In this document: positions 1 through 9,462 of the stretch, one piece after another
Position numbering within the stretch: position 1 is the first letter of the stretch
Layout: every line of letters begins with the position of its first letter
The notes under the pieces: model-generated
Databases searched by the model: none
What the model was told of the DNA's origin: nothing
Seen by the model: only the letters and a program-made list of their open reading frames with translations
Assembly (NCBI RefSeq): GCF_003149515.1
Contig: NZ_CP029145.1
Coordinates: 1,426,001 to 1,490,000, forward strand
DNA length: 64,000 nt
Direction: 5' to 3'
Source of the DNA: Hymenobacter nivis
GTDB taxonomy: Bacteria; Bacteroidota; Bacteroidia; Cytophagales; Hymenobacteraceae
Position numbers and translations under genes: made by a program

Positions 1-1224
1 GTTCCGCACCGCAATTAGCAACCCCAATTCCTTGTACCGCATGTTATATTTCTTTCCAATCGCGGCGTTGGTGAGCGAGCCGCGGTAGATATAGACGCCG
101 GCGCGGAAGTGCTCGTTGGTGAAGAGGACTTCGTTGATGCCGCCGTGCTGGTGAATTTCCTGGAGGATGGGGGTGAAAATGTTGCTCAGGGCGTTGGTGG
201 CGGTGCGAGGCACGCGGGAGGCGATGTTGGGCACGCAATAGTGCACTACGTCGTACTTGCGGAAGATGGGCTGCGAGTGGCTGGTCATCTCGCTGGTTTC
301 GAAGCAGCCGCCCTGGTCGATGCTCACGTCGATAACTATGGAGCCGGGGGCCATGCTGGCCACCATTTCCTCGGGCACCATGAACGGGATGCGGCCGTCC
401 TCGATGCTCAGGGCCCCAATCACCACGTCGGCCCGGCGGATTTGCTGGCTCAAGGCAAACGTGTCCAAGGTACTAGTGTAGAGCTGGGTACCCAAGTTAT
501 GCTTGAGACGACGCAGCTTGTAGAGGTGGTTATCGAACACCTTCACCTCGGCGCCCAGGCCGATGGCGGCGCGGGCGGCGTACTCGGCCACCGTGCCGGC
601 CCCCAAAATGACCACCTGCGAGGGCGGCACCCCCGTGATGCCCCCCAGGATGATGCCCTTGCCCTCGTTGGAGCGGGCCAGGTACTCGGCCGCCACCAAC
701 ATCACCGTCGAGCCGGCAATTTCGCTCATGGCGCGCACCACGGGCATAGCCCCCGAGGGGTCGCGGATGAATTCAAACCCAATGGCGTTCACCTTCTTGC
801 GTTGCAGCGCGGCGATATACTCGGCGGTAAGCGTCCCCATTTGCAGGGCCGAAATCAGCGTCTGGCCCGGGTGCAGGTACTCGATTTCGTCGCGCGTGGG
901 CGGGGCTACCTTCAGCACGATGTCGGCCTGGAACACCTCCTGCGGCGAGTACACGATTTGGGCCCCGGCCTCGGAGTAGTTGTGGTCGGAGTACTTACTG
1001 GGCTCGCCGGCGCCGGCCTCCAGCACCACCTCGTGGCCGGCCGTGACGAGGTGCTGCACAGCTTCGGGCGTGAGGCCCAGGCGGTTCTCCTGGAGCGTGG
1101 TTTCGCGCGGCAGGCCAATGAAGAGCTTGCGCTTGCGCGTTTCCACGGCTAGCAGCGACTCCTGCGTAAAATAGGCGCGGCTGGCCGCGAGCGACTCGAA
1201 ACCGGAGGGTAGTTGTTCGGGCAT
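1..1224 (-). CDS. ald: Alanine dehydrogenase, 3' end beyond the window
   Basis: NAD-dependent alanine dehydrogenase, which interconverts alanine and pyruvate plus ammonia in the cytosol. The minus-strand frame opens at the ATG complementary to 1222-1224 and runs without a stop to base 1, giving 408 codons. An N-terminal AlaDh/PNT domain (KLFIGLPRET near residue 33) is followed by a Rossmann loop, GAGTVAEYAA, near residue 208. The family is usually 370-410 residues long, so only a few codons can be missing. Long plus-strand open frames across this stretch are GC-driven shadows. Assignment is from the visible motifs; family membership is secure, substrate is by family knowledge. Confidence 0.93.
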   Translation of the reverse strand, partial: MPEQLPSGFESLAASRAYFTQESLLAVETRKRKLFIGLPRETTLQENRLGLTPEAVQHLVTAGHEVVLEAGAGEPSKYSDHNYSEAGAQIVYSPQEVFQADIVLKVAPPTRDEIEYLHPGQTLISALQMGTLTAEYIAALQRKKVNAIGFEFIRDPSGAMPVVRAMSEIAGSTVMLVAAEYLARSNEGKGIILGGITGVPPSQVVILGAGTVAEYAARAAIGLGAEVKVFDNHLYKLRRLKHNLGTQLYTSTLDTFALSQQIRRADVVIGALSIEDGRIPFMVPEEMVASMAPGSIVIDVSIDQGGCFETSEMTSHSQPIFRKYDVVHYCVPNIASRVPRTATNALSNIFTPILQEIHQHGGINEVLFTNEHFRAGVYIYRGSLTNAAIGKKYNMRYKELGLLIAVRN

Positions 1225-1237
1225 CGGGGGAAAAGGG

Positions 1238-1340
1238 AAATAAAAATTGTGAATTAAAATTTAAAATTTTCAGCGTGTTAAGCTGCTATTTTAAATTCGC
1301 GGCCCATAATTTTTAATTCTTAATTTATAATTTTTAATTC
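1238..1340. repeat. AT-rich spacer of AATT-type words
   Basis: About 100 bases made almost entirely of TTAAAATT, AATTTTTAATTC and similar words, with one GC-rich core. It supplies the last codons and stop of tsaE. Similar spacers occur at 37840-37945 and 54366-54406. It may form a weak hairpin, but no coding or RNA gene is visible. Confidence 0.5.
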
Positions 1341-1757
1341 TATTTCCCGCGCTTCGGGGCCCGTGGGGGTGAGGGTGAGTTCAAGCCGGGGCACGGGCAG
1401 CAGCGCGGCCACGCGGTCCGGCCATTCTACTAAGCAAAGATACCCCGAATCGAAGTACTCGGCGGCCCCGATACGGGCGGCTTCCTCGACGGAATCGATG
1501 CGGTAGAAGTCGAAGTGGTACACCGGGGCCCCGCGGCCGTCGCGGTACTCGTGCACCAGCCCAAAGGTGGGGCTGCTGATGTCGTCGGCAATGCCCAGAG
1601 TCGCGCCCAGGGCCCGCACGAGGGTGGTTTTGCCGGCGCCCATTTCGCCCACCAGGGCTACCACCGGGCAGCCGCTGGCGGCAATGGCGGCGGCCAACTG
1701 CTGGGCGGCGGCGGGCAGGGCGGCGAGGGCGGGTACGGAAAGCTGAACGGATAGCAT
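1320..1757 (-). CDS. tsaE: tRNA threonylcarbamoyladenosine ATPase TsaE
   Basis: P-loop ATPase of the TsaB-TsaD-TsaE complex that makes t6A at position 37 of ANN-decoding tRNAs. The Walker A loop GEMGAGKTT is at residues 37-45, then SSPTF near 61, HFDFYR near 81 and VEWPD, the standard TsaE signature order. I use the internal ATG at 1755-1757 (145 residues); the longer frame adds 12 residues with no family similarity. A TATTTTTG box on the minus strand at 1762-1769 sits very close to this start. The last codons (ELKIIN) come from the AT-rich spacer, so the C-terminal tail is probably not conserved. Confidence 0.93.
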   Translation of the reverse strand: MLSVQLSVPALAALPAAAQQLAAAIAASGCPVVALVGEMGAGKTTLVRALGATLGIADDISSPTFGLVHEYRDGRGAPVYHFDFYRIDSVEEAARIGAAEYFDSGYLCLVEWPDRVAALLPVPRLELTLTPTGPEAREIELKIIN

Positions 1758-2065
1758 CGCGCAAAAATACCAACGCCCCGGTGCACGGGGCACCGTGGGC
1801 CGCCGCGGGGCCCCCGCACAACAGGCCGAAAGTCGAATTAAACGTTGGAAAATGAGCGGCTTTACCTATATCTTCCAGTCCTGCTAACGCTTGAATCCCT
1901 GCCTTCTTCTAACTTAATCCCTTGACTACGAACTGCCCAGTGCTTACCAGTACCGGGCCCGGAAGTTGCCCCAGGCCAACAAAATGCAGGCCCCCTGCAC
2001 TATTGCGTTGCGCGCAGCCCAGCGGCCTCGGTCCGCGGCTACGATTTTTAGTTGCCAGATTGCCT
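1758..2065. other. Divergent intergenic region between tsaE and TonB receptor
   Basis: About 300 bases with no supportable gene. An in-frame extension of the receptor to 1922 exists, but its peptide is unlike a signal sequence. It holds the likely promoters of both flanking genes. The only recognisable box is TATTTTTG (minus strand, 1762-1769). Confidence 0.5.
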
Positions 2066-4516
2066 ATGCCCAATTTTTCCCCAACAAGGTTATATTTTAT
2101 TTTTATCTGTTGCATCGCCCTGGCCGGGCGGCCGCTGGCGAGCGCGGGCCAGTCGGGCCCGGCCGTGAGCGGCACCGTGGCCGACAGTGCGGGGGTCCCC
2201 GTGGAGTTTGCCACCGTCACGCTGCACCGCGCCACCGATTCGGTAGTGGTGAAGGCAGAGTTTACCGGGGCCCAGGGCACTTTCCGGCTGGCGGCGGCGG
2301 GCGGGCGCTACCGGGTGTCGGTGGCGCAAGTGGGGTTCCGGCACCGCTGGAGCCCGGTGTTTGAGCTGACAGCCGCGGGCCTCACGCTGGCGCCGCTGGT
2401 ACTAGCCCACAGCGCCAGCACGGCCCTGAAGGAGGTGTCCGTGACGGCCGCCCGGCCGCTGTATGAGCACCTGGCCGACCGCACCGTGCTGCACGTGGAA
2501 AACAGCCCGCTGGCCGCCGGTGCCACTACGCTCGACCTGCTGGGCCGGGCCCCGGGCGTGACGGTGGATGCGGGCGACAACTTGGGCCTACGCGGCCGCC
2601 AGGGCCTGCTGGTGCTGCTCGACGGCAAGCGCCTGGCCCTGACCGGCACCGAGCTGGGCGACCTGCTGCGGGCCCTGCCCGCCGAGCAGGTGAGCACCAT
2701 CGAGCTGATTACCAACCCGCCCGCCAGCTACGACGCCCAGGGCGCGGCCGGCGTCATCGCCATTACCCTCAAAAAAGACCAGCGCCTGGGCACCAACGGC
2801 AGCCTGAACGCCGCCTACGGCCGCGGCGAATACGGCAAGTTCACGGGCGGCGGGGCCCTGAACTACCGCCAGAAGAAGTTCAACGCCTTCGGCAACTACG
2901 CCTACACCGACCGGCGCGGCTTTACGCGGGTTGATATTGAGCGGCAATTTGCGCCGGCCGGAGGCCCCGGCAGCAGCAGCATGCAGGCCAACGACCTGGT
3001 GAACCACTTGCAGTCGCACGCCTACAAAGCTGGGGTCGACTACAATTTTTCGGCCCGTACCCTGGTGGGCGTGGCCGCCAGCGGCCTAGCCAACCAGCTC
3101 CGCAGCACCAACCAAAACCAGACGAGCCAGTACGACGACGCGGGCGCGCTCGCCAGCCGCTACCACTCGGTCATTACCCAGGACGTGCACCGGCCCAACG
3201 CCACGCTGAACGCGAACCTACGCCACACCTTTGCCGATTCAGCCGGGGCCGCTACGCTCTCGGCCGATGCCGACTACGCCCGCTACGACACCCGCCGGCT
3301 CACCGGCCTGGCCACGGCCTACGACCAGCCCAGCGGGGCCCCGGGCCTACTCGCTGGCAACCAGCAAAGTACCCTCTACATCGAATCGGTGAAGGCCGAC
3401 TACACCCGGCCCCTGCCCCACCGCGTGCGCCTGGAGGCCGGAGCCAAGACCACGCGCGTGCGCTCGGACAACGACGTGGCGTTTGACCGCACGCAGAACG
3501 GCGTCACGGCGCGGGACCTGGCCATTTCCGGCGCATTTCGCTACGACGAAAACGTGAACGCTGCCTACGGCATCCTACGCCGCGCCGGGGCACGCACGGC
3601 CCTGCAAGCCGGCCTACGCGCCGAGCAAACCAACACGCTGGGCCGCTCAGCCAACGGCGCCGACCGCTTCGAGCGCCACTACTTCCAACTTTTTCCGAGC
3701 ATATCGGTGGAGCACACGCTGAGCGAACAGCACGCGCTGAGCCTGGCCCTGGGTCGCCGCATCGAGCGCCCCAACTACAGCCAGGTGAACCCATTGCGCG
3801 TCTACATCGACCCTACCTCGTACGGCGCGGGTAACCCCACCCTGTTGCCCGCCACCAGCTACAACGCCGAGCTGACCCACACCTTTCGCCAGAAGTTCAG
3901 CACCAGCCTCAGCTACAGCCGCACCGACCGGCCCATCGTCATCCAGGTGCAGCCCGCGCCCGATGGCAACTTGCTGGTGGTGAGCCGTAATGTGAACCTG
4001 GCCGTGCAGCACAACTACGCCCTCACCTTTACCGCGCCACTCACGCTAGCCCCGTGGTGGACGTTTTACGGCAACGCCGTGCTCTACTACGCCCGCTTCG
4101 TGGGGGGCCCCGCGGGGGGGCCGCCCGTTAACCGCCGGCCGGCCTTCACCTTCACCGGCAGCAACACGTTTGCCCTGCCCGGCGGCTGGGCGGGCGAGCT
4201 AAACGCGAACTTTGAGACCGGCGAAACCTTTGGTTACGAGCGGCTAAAGTACCGCGGCCAAGTGACGGCCGGCGTGCAGAAAAGCCTGTGGGCCAAGCAG
4301 GCCACGCTGCGCCTGACCGTGGCCGACATTTTCTACACCACGCCCGTCCGCTCGACCCAGACGTACGCCAATTTCTCGGAAACCTTCTTCCAGCGGCAAG
4401 ATATGCGGGTGGCCACGCTGGCCTTCACTTACCGCTTCGGGCGCACCACGGTGGCCGGGGCCCGCAAGCGCGCCGCTGGCGCCGAGGACGAGCTGCGCCG
4501 CGCTGCCGGCCAGTAG
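2066..4516 (+). CDS. TonB-dependent receptor, outer-membrane beta-barrel family
   Basis: 816-residue outer-membrane receptor or transporter. The ATG at 2066 gives a clean signal peptide (MPNFSPTRLYFIFICCIALA). A carboxypeptidase-regulatory-like Ig domain (residues about 33-115) follows, then a plug-like domain with LDLLGRAPGV and LDGKRL. The rest is a long Tyr-rich beta-barrel ending with a basic tail rather than the usual aromatic residue. This matches the CarboxypepD_reg plus OMP_b-brl families common in Bacteroidota. The substrate is unknown, and no SusD partner lies next to it. It stands alone between tsaE (divergent) and an aminotransferase 112 bases downstream. Confidence 0.88.
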   Translation: MPNFSPTRLYFIFICCIALAGRPLASAGQSGPAVSGTVADSAGVPVEFATVTLHRATDSVVVKAEFTGAQGTFRLAAAGGRYRVSVAQVGFRHRWSPVFELTAAGLTLAPLVLAHSASTALKEVSVTAARPLYEHLADRTVLHVENSPLAAGATTLDLLGRAPGVTVDAGDNLGLRGRQGLLVLLDGKRLALTGTELGDLLRALPAEQVSTIELITNPPASYDAQGAAGVIAITLKKDQRLGTNGSLNAAYGRGEYGKFTGGGALNYRQKKFNAFGNYAYTDRRGFTRVDIERQFAPAGGPGSSSMQANDLVNHLQSHAYKAGVDYNFSARTLVGVAASGLANQLRSTNQNQTSQYDDAGALASRYHSVITQDVHRPNATLNANLRHTFADSAGAATLSADADYARYDTRRLTGLATAYDQPSGAPGLLAGNQQSTLYIESVKADYTRPLPHRVRLEAGAKTTRVRSDNDVAFDRTQNGVTARDLAISGAFRYDENVNAAYGILRRAGARTALQAGLRAEQTNTLGRSANGADRFERHYFQLFPSISVEHTLSEQHALSLALGRRIERPNYSQVNPLRVYIDPTSYGAGNPTLLPATSYNAELTHTFRQKFSTSLSYSRTDRPIVIQVQPAPDGNLLVVSRNVNLAVQHNYALTFTAPLTLAPWWTFYGNAVLYYARFVGGPAGGPPVNRRPAFTFTGSNTFALPGGWAGELNANFETGETFGYERLKYRGQVTAGVQKSLWAKQATLRLTVADIFYTTPVRSTQTYANFSETFFQRQDMRVATLAFTYRFGRTTVAGARKRAAGAEDELRRAAGQ

Positions 4517-4628
4517 CCGCGGGGCCCGGGGCGAAAAGAGTAGGGCCCCGGGACAACCCCGGCGAGGGGCCGGTTGTTGCGGGAGCAATATCTTCGCTGC
4601 GTTAACCAGCATTCCAATCCTTCCTCCC

Positions 4629-5906
4629 ATGAAAATATCGCACCTGGCCGCGGGCCTCAGCGGCTCCGAAATCATTAAAATCGGCAACGAGGTGAGCGAG
4701 ATGGTACGCCAGGGCGCGACCATTTGCAACCTCACCATCGGCGACTTCGACCCCGCGCTGTTCCCGATTCCCGAGGGCTTGCAGGAAGGCATCATCACCG
4801 CCTACCAGCAGCACCAAACCAACTACCCGCCCGCGCCCGGCATTGCCGAGCTGCGCCTGGCGGCGGCCGATTTTGTGCACCAGCGGCAGGGCCTAACCTA
4901 CACGCCGGCCGAGTTTTTGGTGGCTGGGGGTTCGCGGCCGCTCATTTACGCTGCCTACCGGGCCCTGGTGGACCCCGGCGACCGGGTGGTGTTCCCGGTA
5001 CCGTCGTGGAACAACAACCACTACTGCCACCTCACCGGGGCCACGCCCGTGGCCGTGCCCACTAGCCCCGAGGCCGATTTCATGCCCACCGCCGCCGACC
5101 TGGCCCCCCACTTGGCCGGGGCCACGCTGCTGGCCCTGTGCTCGCCGCTGAACCCCACAGGCACGGTGTTCACCAAGGCCGCGCTGGAGGAAATCTGCGA
5201 CCTGGTGCTGCTGGAAAACCAAAGCAGGGGCCCCAACGAAAAGCCGCTCTACATCCTCTACGACCAAATTTACTGGCTACTGACCTTCGGCGAAACCGAG
5301 CACTTCGACCCCGTGAGCCTGCGCCCCGCCCTGCGCGAGTACGTGCTCTACATCGACGGCCTCTCCAAGTGCTTCGCCGCCACCGGCGTGCGCGTGGGCT
5401 ACGCCTTCGGCCCCGCCTTGGTCATCGACCAGATGAAGTCCATCCTGGGCCACGTAGGGGCCTGGGCCCCCAAGGCCGAGCAGGTAGCCGCCGCCAAATT
5501 CCTGCCCCAGGCCGGGGCCGTCGATGCCTTCCTCGACGGTTTCAAGGCCGGCTTGCAACGCAGCCTGCAAACCCTCTACGATGGCCTGGGGGCCCTGGAA
5601 GCCCAGGGCTACCCTGTGGCCGCCATCGCGCCGGCCGGGGCCATCTACCTCACCGTTCGCATCGAAGCCGTGGGCCGCACCACGCCCACCGGCCAGGTGC
5701 TGGCCACTACCAAAGACGTGGCGTCGTACCTCATCCAGGCCGCCGGGCTGGCAATGGTACCGTTCAGCGCCTTTGGGGCCGAAACCACCGACCCGTGGTT
5801 CCGCCTTTCGGTCGGCGCCGAGTCGACAGCTTCCATTGAAGCGGCGCTGGTGCGCCTACCGGCCGCCCTGGACGCGCTGGGCGTGCGCGAGCCCGTGGCG
5901 CAGTAA
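4629..5906 (+). CDS. PLP-dependent aminotransferase, class I/II
   Basis: 425-residue fold-type I aminotransferase, cytosolic. Visible marks are SPLNPTGT (residues 172-179), DQIY (211-214) for the PLP ring, and the Schiff-base lysine in SKCFAATG (K247) followed by RVGY. This resembles aspartate or aromatic aminotransferases of Bacteroidota; the amino-acid substrate cannot be read from sequence. The ATG at 4629 is preceded by a purine-poor leader. A hairpin repeat lies just after the stop and may serve as a terminator. Confidence 0.88.
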   Translation: MKISHLAAGLSGSEIIKIGNEVSEMVRQGATICNLTIGDFDPALFPIPEGLQEGIITAYQQHQTNYPPAPGIAELRLAAADFVHQRQGLTYTPAEFLVAGGSRPLIYAAYRALVDPGDRVVFPVPSWNNNHYCHLTGATPVAVPTSPEADFMPTAADLAPHLAGATLLALCSPLNPTGTVFTKAALEEICDLVLLENQSRGPNEKPLYILYDQIYWLLTFGETEHFDPVSLRPALREYVLYIDGLSKCFAATGVRVGYAFGPALVIDQMKSILGHVGAWAPKAEQVAAAKFLPQAGAVDAFLDGFKAGLQRSLQTLYDGLGALEAQGYPVAAIAPAGAIYLTVRIEAVGRTTPTGQVLATTKDVASYLIQAAGLAMVPFSAFGAETTDPWFRLSVGAESTASIEAALVRLPAALDALGVREPVAQ

Positions 5907-5924
5907 CGCGGACTTTGCTGTAAT

Positions 5925-6048
5925 GCGGACTTTAGCTTCGCTGACCTTTGGTTGTAGTCCGCGTCACTTGCTTCGTCCTACCAATTATTGGGCAGCGACC
6001 GGGCAGCGACGCGGACTACAAACGAAGGTCAGCGAAGCTAAAGTCCGC
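5925..6048. repeat. Hairpin repeat, family A (copy 1)
   Basis: Two 41-base arms, 5925-5965 and 6008-6048, are inverted copies with about two mismatches around a 42-base loop. The arm includes TTTAGCTTCGCTGACC and TTGTAGTCCGCG. A second copy lies at 16321-16446. It sits between two convergent genes, where a bidirectional terminator would be useful. Confidence 0.85.
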
Positions 6049-6057
6049 GCTACAAGT

Positions 6058-8334
6058 TTACAGGCGCACGGTACCGGTTTGACGAATGTCGCGCGAGGAG
6101 CTGCCCACCAGCAGGTCGAACTTGCCGGGGGCCAGCACCCACTGCTTTTTGCCTTCGTCGTAGTACTTGAACGATTCGGCGGGCAAAGCCAGAGTTACGG
6201 TTTTGGTTTCGCCGGGCTTGAGGAAGACCTTTTCGAAAGACTTCAGCTCCTTCTCAGGGCGCTTGACAGCGGCGTGGCCGTCGTGCACGTAGAGCTGCAC
6301 CACTTCGGCACCGGCCACCCGGCCGTTGTTGGTCACGCTCAGCTTCACGGTGGCGCTTTGCGGGCCGGGCGTCACGGTTAGGGGCCCGTACTTGAAGGTG
6401 GTGTAGCTCAGGCCGTAGCCGAAGGGGTACTGCGGCGCTACTTTATAGGTGTCGTAGTAGCGGTAGCCCACGAAAATATCGTCCTTGTACACCACTTTCA
6501 GCGGCTGGCCGGGGCTGCTGGGGTACTCGCCCAGCACGGCGGTGGGAGAGTCCTCCAGCTTCACGGGGAAGGTGAGGGGCAGTTTGCCCGAGAAGTTCAC
6601 GTCGCCGAACAGCAGGTGGGCCAGGGCGTTGCCGCCTTCCATGCCGGGGTACCAGGCTTCCACCAGGGCCTTGGTCTGGCTTACCCAGGGCGACACGTCG
6701 ATGGGGCCGCCGCCGAGCAGTACTACCACAGTGTTGGGGTTGGCGGCCAGTACGGCCTTCACCAGCTCGTCCTGGCCGAAGGGCAGGTGCAGGTCAGGCT
6801 TGTCCACGGCTTCGGAATCGTAGGCATTATCGCCCCACTTCTTGTAGTCGTAACCGTGGAAGGAGCCGCCCACGTAAACCACCACTTCGGCCGCTTTGGC
6901 CGCGGCCACCGCTTCGGCAATTAGAACAGGGTCTGGCTTTTGGTCTTTCGCAATTTTGTAGCCCGGCGCATAGGTGATGGCAACTTGGCTGCCCAACTCG
7001 TTCTTGAGGCCCTGCAAAGCGGTGATTTCGTACTTGGCCTGGAGCTGCGCGCTGCCACCACCACCGGCGTTTTCGCGGGTAGCATTGGCTCCGATGACGG
7101 CCACCGTTTTCACGGTCTTCTTCAGCGGCAGGAAATTTCCGTCGTTCTTGAGTAGCACGATACCTTCTTCCGCCACCTTGAGGGCGGTGGCCTGGTGAGC
7201 CTTGGTATTGTGGGAGCCGGGTTGGCGCTTGGCGCCGCCAAGCATGTGCGTGGCGTACATCACCCGCAGGATGCGGCGCACCTTATCGTCGACCAGTGGC
7301 ACGAGGGTGGGGTCCTTTTCCACGGCGGTCAGGGCCGCGTCGGCTAGGTAAAACCGGTCGTAGATGGCTTTGTTGAAGACTGGCTTAAAGTGTTCCACCG
7401 TCTGCGCCGTGCTTTTGTAGGCAATGGCCAGGTCAGTTCCCATTTCCAGGTCGGTACCGTTACGCAGCGCATTTTGGGTATTGTGGACCGAGCCCCAGTC
7501 GCTCATCACCAGCCCCTTGAAACCCCATTCCTTTTTCAGGATGTCGTTCATCAGGTAGGCGTTTTCGGTGGCGTAGGTACCCCGGAACTTGTTGTAGGAG
7601 CCCATGAGCGAGTACACCCCGCCCTGCTGCACGGCGGCCTTGAAGCCCGGCAAATAGATTTCGCGCAGTGCCCGCTCACTCATCTCCACATCGACGTCGT
7701 CGCGGTGGGTTTCCTGGTTATTAGCTGCGTAGTGCTTCACGCAGGCAGATACGCCCTGGTCCTGCACGCCGCGGATGTAGCCCACCACCATCTTCGACAC
7801 CAGGTAGGGGTCTTCGCTGAGGTACTCGAAGTTGCGGCCGTTGAGCGGTGCGCGGATGATGTTGATGCCCGGCCCCAGAATAATGTCTTTGCCCCGGAAG
7901 TTGGCCTCGCTACCCAGCACCGTGCCGTAGGCGTAGCCCAGGGCGGGGTTCCAGGTGGCGGCCAGGGTATTGTTGGTGGGCAGGTAGGTGCCGGCGTTGT
8001 CGGGAGCGTCCACGGCTTTCCAGTCGCGGCCCTGCTCGGGGCGCACGCCGTGGGGCCCGTCCGAGGTCATGATTTCGGGGATGTTCAGGCGCGGCACACC
8101 GCCGGCGGCGAAGGCCGAGTTGGCGTGAATCATATGCACCTTCTCCTCAAGCGTCAACTTTTTGAGCAGGGCGTCGATTTCGACCTCGTGGCCCAGCAGA
8201 GCCTGCTGGGCGTTGGCCACGGGCTTGGCGGCGGGGGCCCCAGGCTTTTTGGTTTGGGCCGAAGCCGCGCCGGCGGTGGCACAAAACAGTGCTGCGGCCA
8301 CCAGGGCCTGGGCGCGAATGGAAAAAGGAAGCAT
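6058..8334 (-). CDS. Glycoside hydrolase family 3 beta-glucosidase, exported
   Basis: 758 residues with an N-terminal signal peptide ending near ASAQ (residue 27), so likely periplasmic. The GH3 N-domain is clear: SDGPHGVR near 91, KHYAANNQE at 200-208, and the nucleophile aspartate in VMSDWG (D279). A GH3 C-domain follows with GGGGSAQL, then a C-terminal fibronectin-III-like domain (about 650-758). Such enzymes release glucose or xylose from beta-glucans and xyloglucan. It is just upstream, on the same strand, of nothing intact: the neighbouring GH31 gene is ruined. The likely original job was in an oligosaccharide-use locus with the GH31 and GH1 genes. Confidence 0.93.
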   Translation of the reverse strand: MLPFSIRAQALVAAALFCATAGAASAQTKKPGAPAAKPVANAQQALLGHEVEIDALLKKLTLEEKVHMIHANSAFAAGGVPRLNIPEIMTSDGPHGVRPEQGRDWKAVDAPDNAGTYLPTNNTLAATWNPALGYAYGTVLGSEANFRGKDIILGPGINIIRAPLNGRNFEYLSEDPYLVSKMVVGYIRGVQDQGVSACVKHYAANNQETHRDDVDVEMSERALREIYLPGFKAAVQQGGVYSLMGSYNKFRGTYATENAYLMNDILKKEWGFKGLVMSDWGSVHNTQNALRNGTDLEMGTDLAIAYKSTAQTVEHFKPVFNKAIYDRFYLADAALTAVEKDPTLVPLVDDKVRRILRVMYATHMLGGAKRQPGSHNTKAHQATALKVAEEGIVLLKNDGNFLPLKKTVKTVAVIGANATRENAGGGGSAQLQAKYEITALQGLKNELGSQVAITYAPGYKIAKDQKPDPVLIAEAVAAAKAAEVVVYVGGSFHGYDYKKWGDNAYDSEAVDKPDLHLPFGQDELVKAVLAANPNTVVVLLGGGPIDVSPWVSQTKALVEAWYPGMEGGNALAHLLFGDVNFSGKLPLTFPVKLEDSPTAVLGEYPSSPGQPLKVVYKDDIFVGYRYYDTYKVAPQYPFGYGLSYTTFKYGPLTVTPGPQSATVKLSVTNNGRVAGAEVVQLYVHDGHAAVKRPEKELKSFEKVFLKPGETKTVTLALPAESFKYYDEGKKQWVLAPGKFDLLVGSSSRDIRQTGTVRL

Positions 8335-8412
8335 TGTGAAGTAGGAATAAGGAAAACTGACCGCGCTGGGGTCCCAGCGCAGCCTTTGGCAAGAGGTTAA
8401 TTCATTCTAACG

Positions 8413-9462
8413 TAGGACTTACGCAAACGCGAGCGAAGGCTGGCGTAATTCATGTCGCATATACTCATCCAAAAAGCCTTGTTTGAGCTGATAGACGGTT
8501 TGTTTGGTTTGGTAGGCGGCTTGTTTAAGGCAGGTCCAAGCGCGCACGGCCAGGGCAATATGATTGCGCTGACTGCGGGCCAGCCGGCACTGGCAGGCCT
8601 GCACGCCGGTGAGTTGCTTGAGTTCGCGGTGAAACTGCTCAATCGTCCAGCGGACGCTGCTTTCGTGTTCGGCAGCGGCCGTGTGCAAGGGCTCAACCTC
8701 GTTGGTGAGGAGGTAGTCCGTCCGGTGGGTGGACACCAGTACGCGGAAGAGTTTCAGTTTGCAATCTTTGGGCATGCCCTTCACTTTCAGGATTTTGCCA
8801 GCTTCTACTTCGGCGGCCGACCAGCACAGGCAGGCCACGGGCTGGTAGGGCTGCTGGCCGCCGGAATCATCGACGAGCCGGTTGCTTTTCAGCGGGCAGT
8901 AAAATGTTTTGCCTTCGTCCAGCAGCCACTTGAACAGGGCCGTGGTGGCGTACCAGCTATCCATGAGCACCGTGCGGTATGGGATACTGCGCGGGGCCAA
9001 TTGCCCGAGCATGTCGGCCACATGGTCGAGCTTGGTCTTGCCGTCGGTGTCGGGGGCGAAAAGGCGGTAGTCAATGAGCCAGAACTGGTCGGTTTCGGGG
9101 TTGACGTACACACACGTCACCAGGCCGATGCCGGCAATCACGCCGTGGGCGTTGCCGCTGTACTGGCGGCGTACGAGTTCGATGCGCCGGCTGTGGTGCT
9201 TGTCGAGCACCGTGTCGTCAAACAGGACGTAGCCCCGCGCGCTGAGCATCACCTGTGGGCGTACTTGCTGCCAGAGCTGGCGGGGGGTGAAACGCCGGGT
9301 TTTGAGAAAATAGCGCACGTTGTCGTGCGAGAGGCCCTCCAGATGCTCGGCCAGATACGTCCCCGTGTAGTTGACCTGGCTGCTCACCAAAAACTGCCCG
9401 TACAGTTGTGCCGTCACTTTCATGGCTTTTCCTTTCAAGTTACACTTTTTGCGTAAGTCCTA
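8413..9462. mobile_element. Complete IS701-like insertion sequence, 1050 bp
   Basis: Terminal inverted repeats begin TAGGACTTACGCAAA at both ends (8413-8427 and the complement of 9448-9462). A 5-bp direct repeat TAACG flanks it (8408-8412 and 9463-9467), so both ends are defined exactly. It carries one transposase gene and lies in the last codons of the GH31 pseudogene. Confidence 0.93.
8419..9423 (-). CDS. IS701/IS4-superfamily DDE transposase
   Basis: 334 residues from the ATG at 9421-9423, which has an AAAGGA ribosome site; an upstream in-frame ATG at 9438 is less likely. The three catalytic acids are visible as FDDTVLDK near residue 69, LMDSWYA in the middle, and TIEQFHRELKQLTG near the end. 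The frame is full length and undamaged, so the element may still be active. The stop lies about six bases inside the left inverted repeat. Family choice (IS701-like) is from recall of the IELVRRQYSGNAHGV block; membership in the DDE RNase-H superfamily is certain. Confidence 0.9.
   Translation of the reverse strand: MKVTAQLYGQFLVSSQVNYTGTYLAEHLEGLSHDNVRYFLKTRRFTPRQLWQQVRPQVMLSARGYVLFDDTVLDKHHSRRIELVRRQYSGNAHGVIAGIGLVTCVYVNPETDQFWLIDYRLFAPDTDGKTKLDHVADMLGQLAPRSIPYRTVLMDSWYATTALFKWLLDEGKTFYCPLKSNRLVDDSGGQQPYQPVACLCWSAAEVEAGKILKVKGMPKDCKLKLFRVLVSTHRTDYLLTNEVEPLHTAAAEHESSVRWTIEQFHRELKQLTGVQACQCRLARSQRNHIALAVRAWTCLKQAAYQTKQTVYQLKQGFLDEYMRHELRQPSLAFA

Noticed and set aside
109..1152. Long plus-strand open frame of 347 codons
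   Set aside because: It lies opposite alanine dehydrogenase, whose motifs are clear. High GC leaves few stops in the opposite strand; the peptide is Gly/His/Val-rich without any domain.
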